DNA from: Nostoc sp. CHAB 5824
Lineage (GTDB): Bacteria; Cyanobacteriota; Cyanobacteriia; Cyanobacteriales; Nostocaceae
Length of the DNA: 64,000 nt
Direction of reading: 5' to 3'
Assembly: GCF_020829665.1 (NCBI RefSeq)
Contig: NZ_JAIVFT010000001.1
Span: forward strand, 658,798 to 722,797
Part shown: one piece after another, positions 46,568 through 56,404 of the stretch
Numbering within the stretch: the stretch's first letter is position 1
Layout: each line of letters opens with the position of its first letter
Made by a program: the position numbers and the translations under genes
Notes under the pieces: model-generated
What the model was told of the DNA's origin: nothing
The model's input: only the letters and a program-made list of their open reading frames with translations
Databases searched by the model: none

Positions 46568-48568
46568 ATGTTTGTAGCTGTTGATCAAATTGAAAAAGTT
46601 TTTGAATTAACTGGTGGTGGCAAATATATCGCCCTCAAAGGAATCGACCTCCAAATAAAAAAAGGAGAATTCGTTTCTTTGATTGGTCACTCCGGTTGCG
46701 GCAAATCTACTCTATTAAATATGATTGCGGGTTTGGATTTGCCAACTGAGGGGATTGTCACCTTAGAAGGACAAAGAATCAGCAAACCTGGCCCAGACAG
46801 GATGGTGGTATTCCAAAATTATTCGCTATTACCTTGGCGGACGGTAAGAGAAAATATTGCCCTCGCTGTAGACTCGGTAATGAAAGGTTTACCCGCAAGC
46901 GATCGCAACGCCATTATCGAAAAACATATAGATATGGTGGGTTTGCGTCCCCATGCTGATAAACAACCGGGAATGTTATCAGGTGGACAAAAACAGCGAG
47001 TTGCGATCGCCCGCGCTTTAGCGATTCGTCCCAAATTACTCTTGCTAGATGAACCCTTTGGTGCATTAGATGCACTCACTCGCGGCAATTTGCAAGAACA
47101 ACTCATGCAAATCTGCGAAGAAAATCAAGTTACCGCCGTGATGGTGACACATGATGTCGATGAAGCCGTACTTTTATCTGACAGAATCGTGATGTTAACC
47201 AACGGCCCCGAATCTAAAATCGGTGACATTCTAGAAGTGGATATTCCCAGACCCCGCAAGCGCATGGAAGTAGTAGAACATCCCAGCTATTACAGCTTGC
47301 GGAGTGAGATGATTTACTTCCTCAATCAGCAGAAACGCATCAAGAAAATTCGGGCGCGGAAAACTGCCGACATTGCCCGTCATGGATTAGAAAAAGTTAA
47401 CCTAGAAATTGGCTTTTTACCTCTGACAGCTTGCGCCCCCTTAGCAGTTGCTAAAGAAAAAGGCTTCTTTCTCAAACATGGTTTAGATGAAGTTAACCTC
47501 GTGCGGGAAAGTAGCTGGCGGGGTATAGAAGATGGCATCAGTGGTGGTTACTTGGATGCGGCTCAAATGCCTTCAGGGATGCCGATGTGGCTAACTTTGG
47601 GAGGACATAATAACCAACCTCTACCCGTTGTCACCGCCCTTACCATGACTCGCAACGGTAACGCTATCACCTTGGCAAAACGCTTTTACGACCAAGGCGT
47701 GCAAACCTTATCAGATTTCAGAAACCACCTGATTCTCACCCACGAACAACGGCATACAATGGGGGTAGTGCATCCCGCTTCTATGCACAACTTGCTGTTG
47801 CGTTACTGGCTAGCGGCTGGTGGAATTGACCCCGATAGCGATGTGGATATGAAAACCATTCCCCCAGCGCAGATGGTAGCCGACCTAAAAGCCGGAAGCA
47901 TTGATGGTTACTGCGTCGGCGAACCTTGGAATTACCGCGCTGCTGTGGAAAATGTCGGTTTTACCATCGCTACCGACTTAGAAGTTTGGCTAGGACACCC
48001 CGGTAAAGTTCTTGGTGTGCGGGAAGATTGGGCAGAAAATTATCCAAATACGCATATCGCCTTAACCAAAGCTTTGTTAGAAGCTTGCGTGTATTGTGCA
48101 AATCCCGAAAATACCCAAGAAATTCGGCAAATTTTAGCAGGGCGAGATTACGTTAGCACTGATTTAGAATACATTCAACTCGAAGATCCAGATAGTCTCA
48201 CCTGTGACTTAGACCATCCGTTGCGAGACTATGCTCATCACCAGTTTTATTCCGATTCCGCGATCAACCGCCCCAGTCGCACCGAACAAATTTGGATTAT
48301 GAGTCAATTGGCGCGTTGGGGTGATACTCCCTTCCCCAGAAATTGGGTAGAAGTTGTTGAACGGGTGTGTCGAGTGCGTGTTTTCAGCACCGCCGCACGA
48401 GAATTAGGTTTGGATATTAGCTATATTCGCCAACCGATCAAACTGTTCGATGGTACTCCCTTTAACGCCGACGATCCGATCGCTTATCTCAACAGTTTGC
48501 AGATTAAACGTGATTTTTCAGTTGCGGAAGTTGTTCTTGATGCACCAAGAAGAAAACTCGCATCATAA
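46568..48568 (+). CDS. cmpC: CmpC, ATPase fused to an NrtA-like solute-binding domain
   Basis: 666 residues. The N-terminal ABC ATPase (1-260) has Walker A GHSGCGKST, signature LSGGQKQRVAIARAL, Walker B LLLLDEPFGALD and the switch His in MVTHD. The C-terminal domain (about 280-655) is homologous to CmpA/NrtA but has no export signal, so it lies in the cytosol as a regulatory domain. At the ligand-defining position it carries Lys480 (HPGKVL) and GEPWN, as in nitrate-binding NrtA, and not the Glu of CmpA in this operon. Nitrate or a related anion could therefore regulate bicarbonate uptake; this is inference. Translation starts at an ATG without a strong ribosome-binding site. Confidence 0.92.
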   Translation: MFVAVDQIEKVFELTGGGKYIALKGIDLQIKKGEFVSLIGHSGCGKSTLLNMIAGLDLPTEGIVTLEGQRISKPGPDRMVVFQNYSLLPWRTVRENIALAVDSVMKGLPASDRNAIIEKHIDMVGLRPHADKQPGMLSGGQKQRVAIARALAIRPKLLLLDEPFGALDALTRGNLQEQLMQICEENQVTAVMVTHDVDEAVLLSDRIVMLTNGPESKIGDILEVDIPRPRKRMEVVEHPSYYSLRSEMIYFLNQQKRIKKIRARKTADIARHGLEKVNLEIGFLPLTACAPLAVAKEKGFFLKHGLDEVNLVRESSWRGIEDGISGGYLDAAQMPSGMPMWLTLGGHNNQPLPVVTALTMTRNGNAITLAKRFYDQGVQTLSDFRNHLILTHEQRHTMGVVHPASMHNLLLRYWLAAGGIDPDSDVDMKTIPPAQMVADLKAGSIDGYCVGEPWNYRAAVENVGFTIATDLEVWLGHPGKVLGVREDWAENYPNTHIALTKALLEACVYCANPENTQEIRQILAGRDYVSTDLEYIQLEDPDSLTCDLDHPLRDYAHHQFYSDSAINRPSRTEQIWIMSQLARWGDTPFPRNWVEVVERVCRVRVFSTAARELGLDISYIRQPIKLFDGTPFNADDPIAYLNSLQIKRDFSVAEVVLDAPRRKLAS

Positions 48569-48619
48569 AAAAATTGTGAGAGAAAGAGGGAGTGGGAGAA
48601 GTAGGACATCACGCGCGAA

Positions 48620-48892
48620 CCTTTTATCTCCGTCAACGAGTGTTTGAACTGGATGAATCCACCTTTTATCTCCGTCGACGAGTATTTGAACCGGATGAAT
48701 CCACCTTTTATCTCCGTTAACGAGTGTTTGAACTGGATGAATCCACCTTTTATCTCCGTTAACGAGGCTTTGAACTGGATGAATCCACCTTTTATCTCCG
48801 TCGACGAGTATTTGAACCGGATGAATCCACCTTTTATCTCCGTCGACGAGTATTTGAACTGGATGAATCCACCTTTTATCTCCGTTAACGAT
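48620..48892. repeat. Seven-copy 42-bp tandem repeat between cmpC and cmpD
   Basis: CCTTTTATCTCCGT recurs at 48620, 48662, 48704, 48746, 48788, 48830 and 48872, an exact 42-bp period. Units differ in GTCGACGAGTATTTG versus GTTAACGAGTGTTTG. A plus-strand frame (48644-48913) reads MNPPFISV(D/N)E(Y/C/A)LN(R/W) six times. The differences between units change amino acids freely, and there is no ribosome-binding site, so I treat it as a noncoding array with an incidental frame. Confidence 0.8.
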
Positions 48893-48914
48893 CTGACTTT
48901 TTACATCATCTGAA

Positions 48915-49015
48915 AAACCAACAAAAGACCTAACCCCCTACCCCCTTCCCTACAAGGGAAGGGGGAAAATTCAAAGCCTCTCTCCTTTTAGGGGAGAGGT
49001 TTGGAGAGAGGTCAG
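48915..49015. repeat. Palindromic CCCCCTTCCCTACAAGGGAAGGGGG repeat
   Basis: CCCCCTTCCCT/AGGGAAGGGGG (about 48940-48966) and CTCTCTCCTTTT/AGGGGAGAG (about 48980-49000) form two adjacent hairpins ahead of cmpD. The same repeat class interrupts the right end of the window near 63840-63874. Confidence 0.55.
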
Positions 49016-49072
49016 AATATTCACTTACACATCGCCTACATTAAGCTTTTTAATCCCCAAATACCAAATACC

Positions 49073-49930
49073 ATGCAAAATCGTAACTTGACAGCTACAA
49101 ACACACTAGGAAAGCCATTCGCCACTGCAACCACCAGCCGCAGACCTTTCTTAGAAATTAAAGACGTTACCAAAGTTTATCCGACAAAGAAAGGCCCCTT
49201 TACCGTACTCGACGGCGTTAACCTCAACGTAGAACAGGGGGAATTTATTTGCGTCATCGGCCACTCTGGCTGTGGCAAATCAACACTGTTAAATATGGTA
49301 TCCGGTTTTAACTTTCCCACCTCCGGCCAAGTGTTACTCGAAGGAGAACCCATTACCAAGCCAGGCCCAGACAGGATGGTTGTCTTCCAAAACTATGCTT
49401 TGCTACCTTGGCGAACTGCTTTTGAAAATATCTACTTAGCTGTTAACGCCGTTTATCCCAACAAACCACAAGCCGAAAAAAGAGCGATCGTGCGCGATCA
49501 TTTAGCAATGGTGGGACTGGCTGATGCAATGGAGAAAAAACCAATGCAAATGTCTGGCGGTATGAGACAACGGGTTTCTATCGCCCGTGCTTTGGCGATT
49601 CGTCCGAAAGTATTAATTTTAGACGAACCTTTTGGGGCGCTAGATGCGATCACCAAAGAAGAATTACAAGAAGAATTGCTGAAAATTTGGGGCGATAACC
49701 GTTGTACAGTGTTGATGATTACCCACGATATCGACGAAGCACTATTTTTAGCAGATAAATTGGTAATGATGACCAATGGCCCCCATGCAAAAATTGGCGA
49801 AGTTATGGAAATTCCTTTTTCTCGTCCCCGCGATCGCGCCCGCATCATGGAAGATCCACAATACTACCAACTACGTAATTATGCCTTAGACTTCCTTTTT
49901 AATCGCTTTGCCCATGATGACGTAGGTTAA
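49073..49930 (+). CDS. cmpD: CmpD, ATP-binding protein of the bicarbonate transporter
   Basis: 285 residues from the ATG at 49073, which matches the normal start (MQNRNLTATNTLGKP). The longer frame from 49001 translates repeat DNA. The ABC ATPase motifs are intact: Walker A GHSGCGKST, signature MSGGMRQRVSIARAL, Walker B VLILDEPFGALD, switch MITHDIDEA. It pairs with the ATPase half of CmpC. A gap of about 500 bp filled by the 42-bp array separates it from cmpC, which is unusual for this operon and may uncouple their expression. A DUF58 gene follows after 32 bp. Confidence 0.92.
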   Translation: MQNRNLTATNTLGKPFATATTSRRPFLEIKDVTKVYPTKKGPFTVLDGVNLNVEQGEFICVIGHSGCGKSTLLNMVSGFNFPTSGQVLLEGEPITKPGPDRMVVFQNYALLPWRTAFENIYLAVNAVYPNKPQAEKRAIVRDHLAMVGLADAMEKKPMQMSGGMRQRVSIARALAIRPKVLILDEPFGALDAITKEELQEELLKIWGDNRCTVLMITHDIDEALFLADKLVMMTNGPHAKIGEVMEIPFSRPRDRARIMEDPQYYQLRNYALDFLFNRFAHDDVG

Positions 49931-49962
49931 GCTAATCTTTTCCTAAGTTTTCATTCTAAAAA

Positions 49963-51288
49963 ATGGTTCCTTCCAGACGAGTTTATTTATTGTTGATTTT
50001 AGGTATAGCGATCGCCCCGATCCTATGCCTTTTTTTTAGCATTAAAGCAACCATCGCCATCACTTTGCTATTTGATGCGATCGTTCTCGGATTGATGGTT
50101 GTAGATGGTTTGCAGGTACGGCGTTCTCGCGTGCAAATTACCCGCGAATTACCGTCACGATTATCCATTGGGCGGGATAATCCAGTGGTGCTAAAAGTAA
50201 CATCGCCAAATGCCAACGCCTTAATTGAAATCTGCGATTATTACCCAACAGGGTTTGGCATATCTGTACCTTCACTCCGCGCTATTGTTCCTAGTAACAG
50301 CACCCAAGAATTGACGTATACCGTCAACCCGACACAGCGCGGCGAGTTTCCTTGGGGAAATATTCAAGTTCGACAGTTGGGAATTTGGGGATTAGCTTGG
50401 GATGATTGGCAAATTCCGCAAAGTTTGCCAGTGAAAGTTTATCCTGATTTAGTGGGATTGCGATCGCTCACAATTCGTTTGACATTGCAATCATCAGGAT
50501 CAATGCGCCAATCGCGCAAAACTGGTATTGGTACAGAGTTTGCCGAACTGCGTAACTATCGCACTGGTGACGATTTGCGGTTTATTGATTGGAAAGCTAC
50601 CGCTCGTCGGGTTGGAGCCTATGGAAATGCAACGCCACTAGTGAGAGTTCTCGAACCCGAACAGGAACAAACTTTATTAATCTTGCTTGATCGCGGAAGG
50701 TTGATGACAGCAAAAGTGCAGAATTTGCAGCGATTTGACTGGGGTTTGAATGCAACTTTATCCTTAGCATTGGCGGGCTTACATCGAGGCGATCGCATCG
50801 GTGTTGGTGTATTTGACCGCCAGATGCATACGTGGATTCCCCCAGAACGCGGCCAACATCATTTGAATCAGCTAATCGATCGCCTGACTCCAATTCAACC
50901 AGTGTTATTTGAATCTGATTATTTGGGGGCAGTGACAAATGTTGTGCAGCATCAAACTCGCAGGGCCCTTGTAGTGGTAATTACCGACTTAGTTGATGTC
51001 ACCGCCTCTACAGAACTCCTGGCTGCACTTTCCAAACTAGCACCCCGCTATCTCCCGTTTTGCGTGACTCTGCGAGATCCGCAAGTTGATCTTTTAGCAC
51101 ACACCTTTACAGATGATGTTACAGATGCTTATGCCCGTGCAGTCGCACTAGATTTATTAATGCAACGACAAGTAGCATTTGCTCAGTTGAAGCAAAAAGG
51201 TGTATTAGTACTAGATGCACCAGCAAATCAAATTGCCGATCAGGTGGTTGAGCGATATCTGCAACTCAAAGCGCGGAATCAACTTTAG
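49963..51288 (+). CDS. DUF58 domain-containing protein
   Basis: 441 residues. Two N-terminal membrane helices (about 7-50) are followed by a beta-rich region, a DUF58 core (RQSRKTGIGTEFAELRNYRTGDDLRFIDWKATAR), and a von Willebrand A-like C-terminal half (LLILLDRGRLM, with VVVITDLVDVT as a possible second metal-site strand). DUF58 proteins often work beside MoxR ATPases, none of which is in this window. It starts 32 bp after cmpD in the same direction and may be read through from it, though no functional link to carbon uptake is evident. Confidence 0.88.
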   Translation: MVPSRRVYLLLILGIAIAPILCLFFSIKATIAITLLFDAIVLGLMVVDGLQVRRSRVQITRELPSRLSIGRDNPVVLKVTSPNANALIEICDYYPTGFGISVPSLRAIVPSNSTQELTYTVNPTQRGEFPWGNIQVRQLGIWGLAWDDWQIPQSLPVKVYPDLVGLRSLTIRLTLQSSGSMRQSRKTGIGTEFAELRNYRTGDDLRFIDWKATARRVGAYGNATPLVRVLEPEQEQTLLILLDRGRLMTAKVQNLQRFDWGLNATLSLALAGLHRGDRIGVGVFDRQMHTWIPPERGQHHLNQLIDRLTPIQPVLFESDYLGAVTNVVQHQTRRALVVVITDLVDVTASTELLAALSKLAPRYLPFCVTLRDPQVDLLAHTFTDDVTDAYARAVALDLLMQRQVAFAQLKQKGVLVLDAPANQIADQVVERYLQLKARNQL

Positions 51289-51312
51289 TAAATTACATTG
51301 ATTTATTAAATG

Positions 51313-51336
51313 CGAGGTGCTGAAAATAGCACCTCG
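51313..51336. terminator. Bidirectional hairpin between DUF58 and RTX gene 1
   Basis: CGAGGTGCT-GAAAAT-AGCACCTCG, a perfect 9-bp stem with a 6-nt loop, located 25 bp after the DUF58 stop and 37 bp beyond the RTX1 stop. A homologous hairpin lies at 56343-56364 in the duplicated unit. Confidence 0.7.
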
Positions 51337-51373
51337 TAACCCGTGAACCTTAGTAATGGCACCCTAACAGCGA

Positions 51374-54300
51374 TTAAATAGTAACCACAAAATTGTTTTC
51401 GGTTAGTGATAATCCAGCAGATAATTGTGCAAATTTTACCTGAGTAAACCCAGACGCACTGCCATCTTGATCAAAGAACAGTCCACCTGTAACATTGTCA
51501 TAAATGAATCGTTGAGCGATCGTGGTTGCAGATGTTCCAATGGTAAACTGACTAGCTGAGATTATAGGTGTTGCTAACCCGCCACCAAAGTTAGTAGCCT
51601 GTATCTGAATCAATTCATTAGTCGTGTTGAAGTCATAAATACTACCAATGCCTTGATTATAATAATAGAAAGCAAAGGTATCAGTACCAACTCCTCCATA
51701 GAGGTTACTATTACCAACACCAGCAGAGAGAATGTCATTGCCATTGCCGCCATAAAGGGTATTTTTACCTAAATACCCACCTGTCAGGACATCGTTACCT
51801 GCACCGCCAATAATTGTATCATTGCCACCATTGCCCCCAATTATTGTATCGTTGTCATTACTCCCCACAATGTTGTCATCGTAGGTTGTACCTATGATAT
51901 TTAATCCTTCAATAAACTTATAGCTAACTCGATTATTGCCCGCCGTAATTGAGCCAATGTTAGTAGTAGCATTGAATGTCGAAGTTATTCCTCCAGTAAC
52001 ATTGTTGCCAGTAAGATTGTTGTAATCGACGGACAACAAATCATCACCTTTACCCCCATCTACTGTTTGAGTCACTAAAGAAGATGGGGCAGTAGATGAA
52101 AGCTGTACAGCAAAAGAGTCATTGCCATCGCCCCCAGAGAGCAAATTATTGCCTTCTGAATTACCAACATCCAAGGAATCGTTACCAACGCCACCGTTAA
52201 GAGTGTTATCGCCTGTTGAACCCCTAGCACTCAATGTATCGTTACCTGCACCTCCGTTAAGGGTGTTATTGCCTAAAGAGCGAGAGTCAAAGAAGCCGAA
52301 ATCGGAGTTGGTGCCACCAGAAAGGTCAAGAGAATCATTGCCATCGCCCCCAGAGAGCAAGTTATCACCTTTTGAACCGCTAGCACTCAAGCTATCGTTA
52401 CCTGCACCTCCGTCGAGGGTGTTATTGCCTAAAGAGCGAGAGTCGGAGGAGGAACCATTGTATCTGTAGAGGCCAGAAAGGTCAAGAGAATCATTGCCAT
52501 TGCCCCCAAAGAGCAGGTTATCGCCTGTTGAACCGCTACCATTCAAGCTATCGTCACCAGTACCACCGTTAAGGGTATCATTGCCTACACGATTAATGAG
52601 AGTATCATTTCCCGTACCGCCAATGAGAATATCATTTCCCGCACCACCTCTGATCGTGTCATTACCACTCAAGCCGTCGATGATGTCGTCACCCCCCTGA
52701 CCATTGATGACATCATTGGAGTTGCCAAAACCCGTAATGTTGTTGGATAGGTTATTGAGGAAAGTAACAGTGTTCCTTTTGAACAGGCTAGTTTGAGTGG
52801 AATTAGCATCAAACACATCAAAACTGTCGGTGATGGTGGTTTCTCCATTAAACAGGATATTGCCAATAGCAGGTCGTGAAGAAGTTGCTGGCAGATTATC
52901 CAGGTTTTCTAATTTGAAGTTTTGGAGAATGACTTTAGTATTAGCATTAGGGTCTTCAAATGTGATTTCTAAGTTGTTACCATTTTGAGTTAATAGCAGA
53001 TTTTGAGCAGTGAAGCCAAGGAACTGAGCATTGTTAAATTGCAAAGTGTCTAAGGATACAATCACTTCTGCTGAGGGATTTGAGCCTTTACCCACGCCAC
53101 CAAAATCCGTGATAATATCAGTGCCATCGTTCGGGTTGTAAAGAAATATATCATTGCCGACGCCACCAGTTAGAGTGTCGTTACCACCCGCACCCGTTAG
53201 GGTATCATTACCTGCACCGCCAATAATCACATCATTATCATCGTTGCTGTAAAAGTACGCGCCGGACAACACATCGTCACCCTTACCGCCATCTATCGTA
53301 TCATTGCCACCATAGCCCCCAAAGAGCGTATCATTGCCTTCGTTGCCAACAATCAAGTCATTGCCGGCTGTACCTGAGATATTTAATCGTTCGATATTGT
53401 TGTAGCTAACCCGATTCGTGCCCACCGTAATTGAGCCAATGTTCGTAGTAGCATCAAATGTCGAAGTGAAACTCCCGCTAGCATTGCTGTAACCATAACC
53501 AACGGACAACACATCGTCACCCTTACCGCCATTTATCGTATCATTGCCACCATCGCCTGTGGAAAGCGTATCGTTGCCATCGTTGCCAACAATCAAGTCA
53601 TCATATTGTGTACCTGAAATATTTAATCGTTCGATATTGTTGTAGCTAACCCGATTCGTGCCCGCCGTAATTCCTCCAATATTAGTAGTTACATTGAATG
53701 TCGTTGTGATCCCCTCTGTAGAATTCTTGTAGCCGACGGACAACACATCGTCACCCTTACCCCCATCGATAGTATCATTGCCAGCATTGCCCGTGGAAAG
53801 CGTATCGTTGCCATCGTTGCCAACAATCAATTCATCGTATTGTGTACCTGAGATATTTAATCGTTCGATATTGTTGTAGCTAACCCGATACGCGCCCGCC
53901 GTAATTTCTCCAATGTTAGTAGTGGCATTGAATGTCGAAGTGATACCCCCTGTAGCTAACATGTAATCGACGGACAACAAATCGTCACCCTTGCCCCCAT
54001 CTACTGTTTGAGTTACTAAAGAAGATGGGGCAGTATCTGTGGGGCTTAGATAGAAGGAATCATTGTCATCGCCCCCAGATAGTAAGTTATAGCCTGTTGA
54101 ATACTCAGCACGCAATGTATCGTCACCAGCGCCACCGTTGAGGGTGTTATTGCCTTTGGAGGACACATAACCATCGCCACCTCTGTCCGAGTAGAAATAG
54201 CCAGAGGTGGAGAGAAAATCATTGCCATCTCCCCCAAAGAGTAAGTTATTGCCAAATGTTGCCCCAGCACTCAAGCTATCGTTACCAGCGCCACCGTTGA

Positions 54301-55372
54301 GGGTGTCATTTGAACCCCCGGCACTCAAGGTATCGTTACCATCGTCCCCAAAGAGTAGATTATTGCCAGATGTTGCCTCAGCATTCAAGTAATCGTCACC
54401 AGCGCCACCGTTAAGGGTGTTATTACCTGAGGAGTCAATATAGTCGTATCCTTCTAAATAGTAAGAGGCGTTAAGAGAATCATTGCCATCGCCCCCAAAG
54501 AGTAAGTTATTGCCAGATGTTGCCTCAGCACTTAAGGTATCGTTACCAGCGCCACCGTTGAGGGTGTTATCGCCTGTTGAAAATTGAATATTGAAGCGAT
54601 CGTTACCAATACCACCAACAAGGGAATTATTGCCCGTATCACCATTCAGGGTGTCATCCCCAGCACCACCAATGAGAGTATCATTTCCTGTACCACCTCG
54701 CAGTAGGTCATTCCCACTTTTGCCGTCAATGATGTCATCGCCTTCTTGACCCTTGATAACATCATCTGAGTTGTCAAAGCCGCTAACGTTATTGTTCAGA
54801 TCGTTAAGGAAGGTAACTGTGTTCTTGTTGAAGATAGTGCTTTGGGTGGAGTTGGCATTGAAGACATCAAAGCTGTCGGTGATGCTAGTTTGCCCATCAA
54901 ACAGGATATTGCCCAAGTCTACAGGAGCTCCTGTAGATTTGCTCAGGTTATCCAGGTTTTCCAGGGCAAAGTTTTGCAGGATGACTTTTGCACCAAAAAA
55001 CTGGGTTTTATAAGGATGACTTTCAAAACTGATTTCCAGATTGTTGCCATTCTGGGTCAACAGTAAATTTTGGGCAGTGAAGCCATCGCCCTGGAATTCT
55101 AGGGTGTCCACTTCGGCAATGACTGCTGCTGTCGGATTTGCCCCTTTACCTACGCCACCAAAATCGGTGATGATATTATTAGGCTGGAAGTCGTAGTCAG
55201 AGTAGTCGTTGTCAAGATATTTATCCTGACCGCCTCCACCAGTCAAGGTGTCGTTGCCACCGTCACCATATATGATATATATGGTATCGTTACCTGCAAG
55301 ACCCTTAATTGTGTCCGCGCTGTTGCTACCCCGTAGGGTATCATTACCGTTGGTTCCAATGATATTTGCCAT
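51374..55372 (-). CDS. RTX-type calcium-binding repeat protein 1
   Basis: 1332 residues composed largely of RTX nonapeptides (GGxGxDxLx), from MANIIGTNGNDTLRGSNSAD onward, in several blocks separated by two copies of a module containing FTAQNLLLTQNGNNLEI. The C-terminal 95 residues (DFNTTNELIQIQA, FIYDNVTGGLFFDQDGSAS, FAQLSAGLSLTENNF) are the domain often seen at the end of cyanobacterial RTX proteins and probably hold the uncleaved type I secretion signal. The protein should fold on calcium outside the cell. No enzymatic domain or TolC/HlyBD genes are nearby. GAGGTAGGT precedes the ATG. It is a paralogue of the gene at 56405-58414. Confidence 0.9.
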   Translation of the reverse strand: MANIIGTNGNDTLRGSNSADTIKGLAGNDTIYIIYGDGGNDTLTGGGGQDKYLDNDYSDYDFQPNNIITDFGGVGKGANPTAAVIAEVDTLEFQGDGFTAQNLLLTQNGNNLEISFESHPYKTQFFGAKVILQNFALENLDNLSKSTGAPVDLGNILFDGQTSITDSFDVFNANSTQSTIFNKNTVTFLNDLNNNVSGFDNSDDVIKGQEGDDIIDGKSGNDLLRGGTGNDTLIGGAGDDTLNGDTGNNSLVGGIGNDRFNIQFSTGDNTLNGGAGNDTLSAEATSGNNLLFGGDGNDSLNASYYLEGYDYIDSSGNNTLNGGAGDDYLNAEATSGNNLLFGDDGNDTLSAGGSNDTLNGGAGNDSLSAGATFGNNLLFGGDGNDFLSTSGYFYSDRGGDGYVSSKGNNTLNGGAGDDTLRAEYSTGYNLLSGGDDNDSFYLSPTDTAPSSLVTQTVDGGKGDDLLSVDYMLATGGITSTFNATTNIGEITAGAYRVSYNNIERLNISGTQYDELIVGNDGNDTLSTGNAGNDTIDGGKGDDVLSVGYKNSTEGITTTFNVTTNIGGITAGTNRVSYNNIERLNISGTQYDDLIVGNDGNDTLSTGDGGNDTINGGKGDDVLSVGYGYSNASGSFTSTFDATTNIGSITVGTNRVSYNNIERLNISGTAGNDLIVGNEGNDTLFGGYGGNDTIDGGKGDDVLSGAYFYSNDDNDVIIGGAGNDTLTGAGGNDTLTGGVGNDIFLYNPNDGTDIITDFGGVGKGSNPSAEVIVSLDTLQFNNAQFLGFTAQNLLLTQNGNNLEITFEDPNANTKVILQNFKLENLDNLPATSSRPAIGNILFNGETTITDSFDVFDANSTQTSLFKRNTVTFLNNLSNNITGFGNSNDVINGQGGDDIIDGLSGNDTIRGGAGNDILIGGTGNDTLINRVGNDTLNGGTGDDSLNGSGSTGDNLLFGGNGNDSLDLSGLYRYNGSSSDSRSLGNNTLDGGAGNDSLSASGSKGDNLLSGGDGNDSLDLSGGTNSDFGFFDSRSLGNNTLNGGAGNDTLSARGSTGDNTLNGGVGNDSLDVGNSEGNNLLSGGDGNDSFAVQLSSTAPSSLVTQTVDGGKGDDLLSVDYNNLTGNNVTGGITSTFNATTNIGSITAGNNRVSYKFIEGLNIIGTTYDDNIVGSNDNDTIIGGNGGNDTIIGGAGNDVLTGGYLGKNTLYGGNGNDILSAGVGNSNLYGGVGTDTFAFYYYNQGIGSIYDFNTTNELIQIQATNFGGGLATPIISASQFTIGTSATTIAQRFIYDNVTGGLFFDQDGSASGFTQVKFAQLSAGLSLTENNFVVTI

Positions 55373-56226
55373 AACTTTTACCTACCTCAATCGATTTTTT
55401 CAGTAATTTTTAAGTTGTCAATTTGCTTTTTGTGCTGTTTTATGGCACAAAGAATTCACTGGAATTTGAAGTTTTCGGCATACTTTATAGGTCACCTTTG
55501 AGGATCAGTAATATTTCTTGAAGATTCACCGTCGTATAAAAAGGCTTTTACGTAGCACTTATCTAAGTATCTCAGACTATCTAAGTTTTAAGCGCTGTAC
55601 AAATTAATGAGCGTGCACATTCGGGATCATCGATCATTTAATGTCTAAAACCTACTATATTTGGTTTTTTGCCAGTCCCTAAGCCCTATTAGAAGAGAAA
55701 ATAGTCAACAGTTGACTCTTGATCGGGAAAAATATTTTTCTGCCCTCCTTATGGGCTATTCTCCTTATACTGTTTCTTTTTGAAGATACGCCTATGGGAC
55801 TTACCCAAAACTGCGCCGTAGGGGCAATTCATGAATTGTCCCTAGGTGAATAAAGCGCAGCCTCACATAGAATTGGTATTAGGTGTCTAGCTTGAAAATA
55901 AAGAACACATCAATATCCTCAAAATAACTACACAGTCAGGATCCTACTTAAATTTCCATACTTAAGTAAGTATCTTGGCGTAATCTTCACGTTATTTGCC
56001 GATAAATGTATATACAAGCATCGAGCTTTATGCATTCTTCATATTCTTTTAGCTTTTAGGCAATAAGAAAGCAGAAAGCAGTAGGCAAATGTTTAAAGGA
56101 ATGAGAAAAAATACACATTTTCATTTTTGATGGCAGCTATGCCTGCGGTTCTTGCTAGCCTACGCTTGGCAATGTTTTATATCTAAGCAAGATTCGTTAT
56201 AGATTACCAGAATTACGAATGCAGAC
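55373..56226. other. RTX1 leader, homologous to the RTX2 leader
   Basis: No gene. Blocks such as TTGAGGATCAGTAAT and AGTAGGCAAATGTTTAAA recur in the same order at 58540-59090, so this is the duplicated 5' flank of the RTX unit. At 56098-56115 it shows the uninterrupted sequence corresponding to the insertion point of family B copy 4. Confidence 0.7.
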
Positions 56227-56283
56227 ATAAATCAACTGAGCCAAGAACACTTGCGAATCATCCGCACACATATCAAAAGTTGA
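56227..56283 (+). pseudogene. 5' fragment of the JAMM peptidase gene (duplication scar)
   Basis: ATA-AAT-CAA-CTG-AGC-CAA-GAA onward reads INQLSQEHLRIIRTHIKS and then a stop. This aligns codon by codon with the JAMM start MIRLSQEHLQFIRTHAES at 59456. The start codon is ATA and the rest of the gene is missing. Similarity continues upstream into the shared flank. It marks the right end of the first duplicated RTX segment. Confidence 0.85.
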
Positions 56284-56342
56284 ATAACCAAATCCAACAT
56301 CTACTCTCTGTTAGCACTAAATTGTATTGATACATCAAATGC

Positions 56343-56364
56343 GAGGTGCTAAAAATAGCACCTC
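56343..56364. terminator. Hairpin downstream of RTX gene 2
   Basis: GAGGTGCT-AAAAAT-AGCACCTC, an 8-bp perfect stem located 41 bp past the RTX2 stop on the minus strand and homologous to 51313-51336. Confidence 0.65.
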
Positions 56365-56404
56365 TTAACCGATGACCCTTAGTATGGCAGAGCGCTAATT
56401 CCGA

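Noticed and set aside
48620..48892. CRISPR array
   Set aside because: The 42-bp period is continuous repeat with only a few varying bases, not repeat plus unrelated spacer, and no cas genes are present.
44001..49930. Nitrate transporter nrtABCD
   Set aside because: The binding protein has Glu at the NrtA Lys269 position and the CmpA-type [13 protein letters not shown] segment, and no nitrate or nitrite reductase gene is present nearby, so cmpABCD is preferred.
52122..55066. Plus-strand frames rich in Pro, Ser and Leu opposite RTX gene 1
   Set aside because: They are the complement of the repeated GGAGNDTL codons; periodic sequence keeps the opposite frame open.
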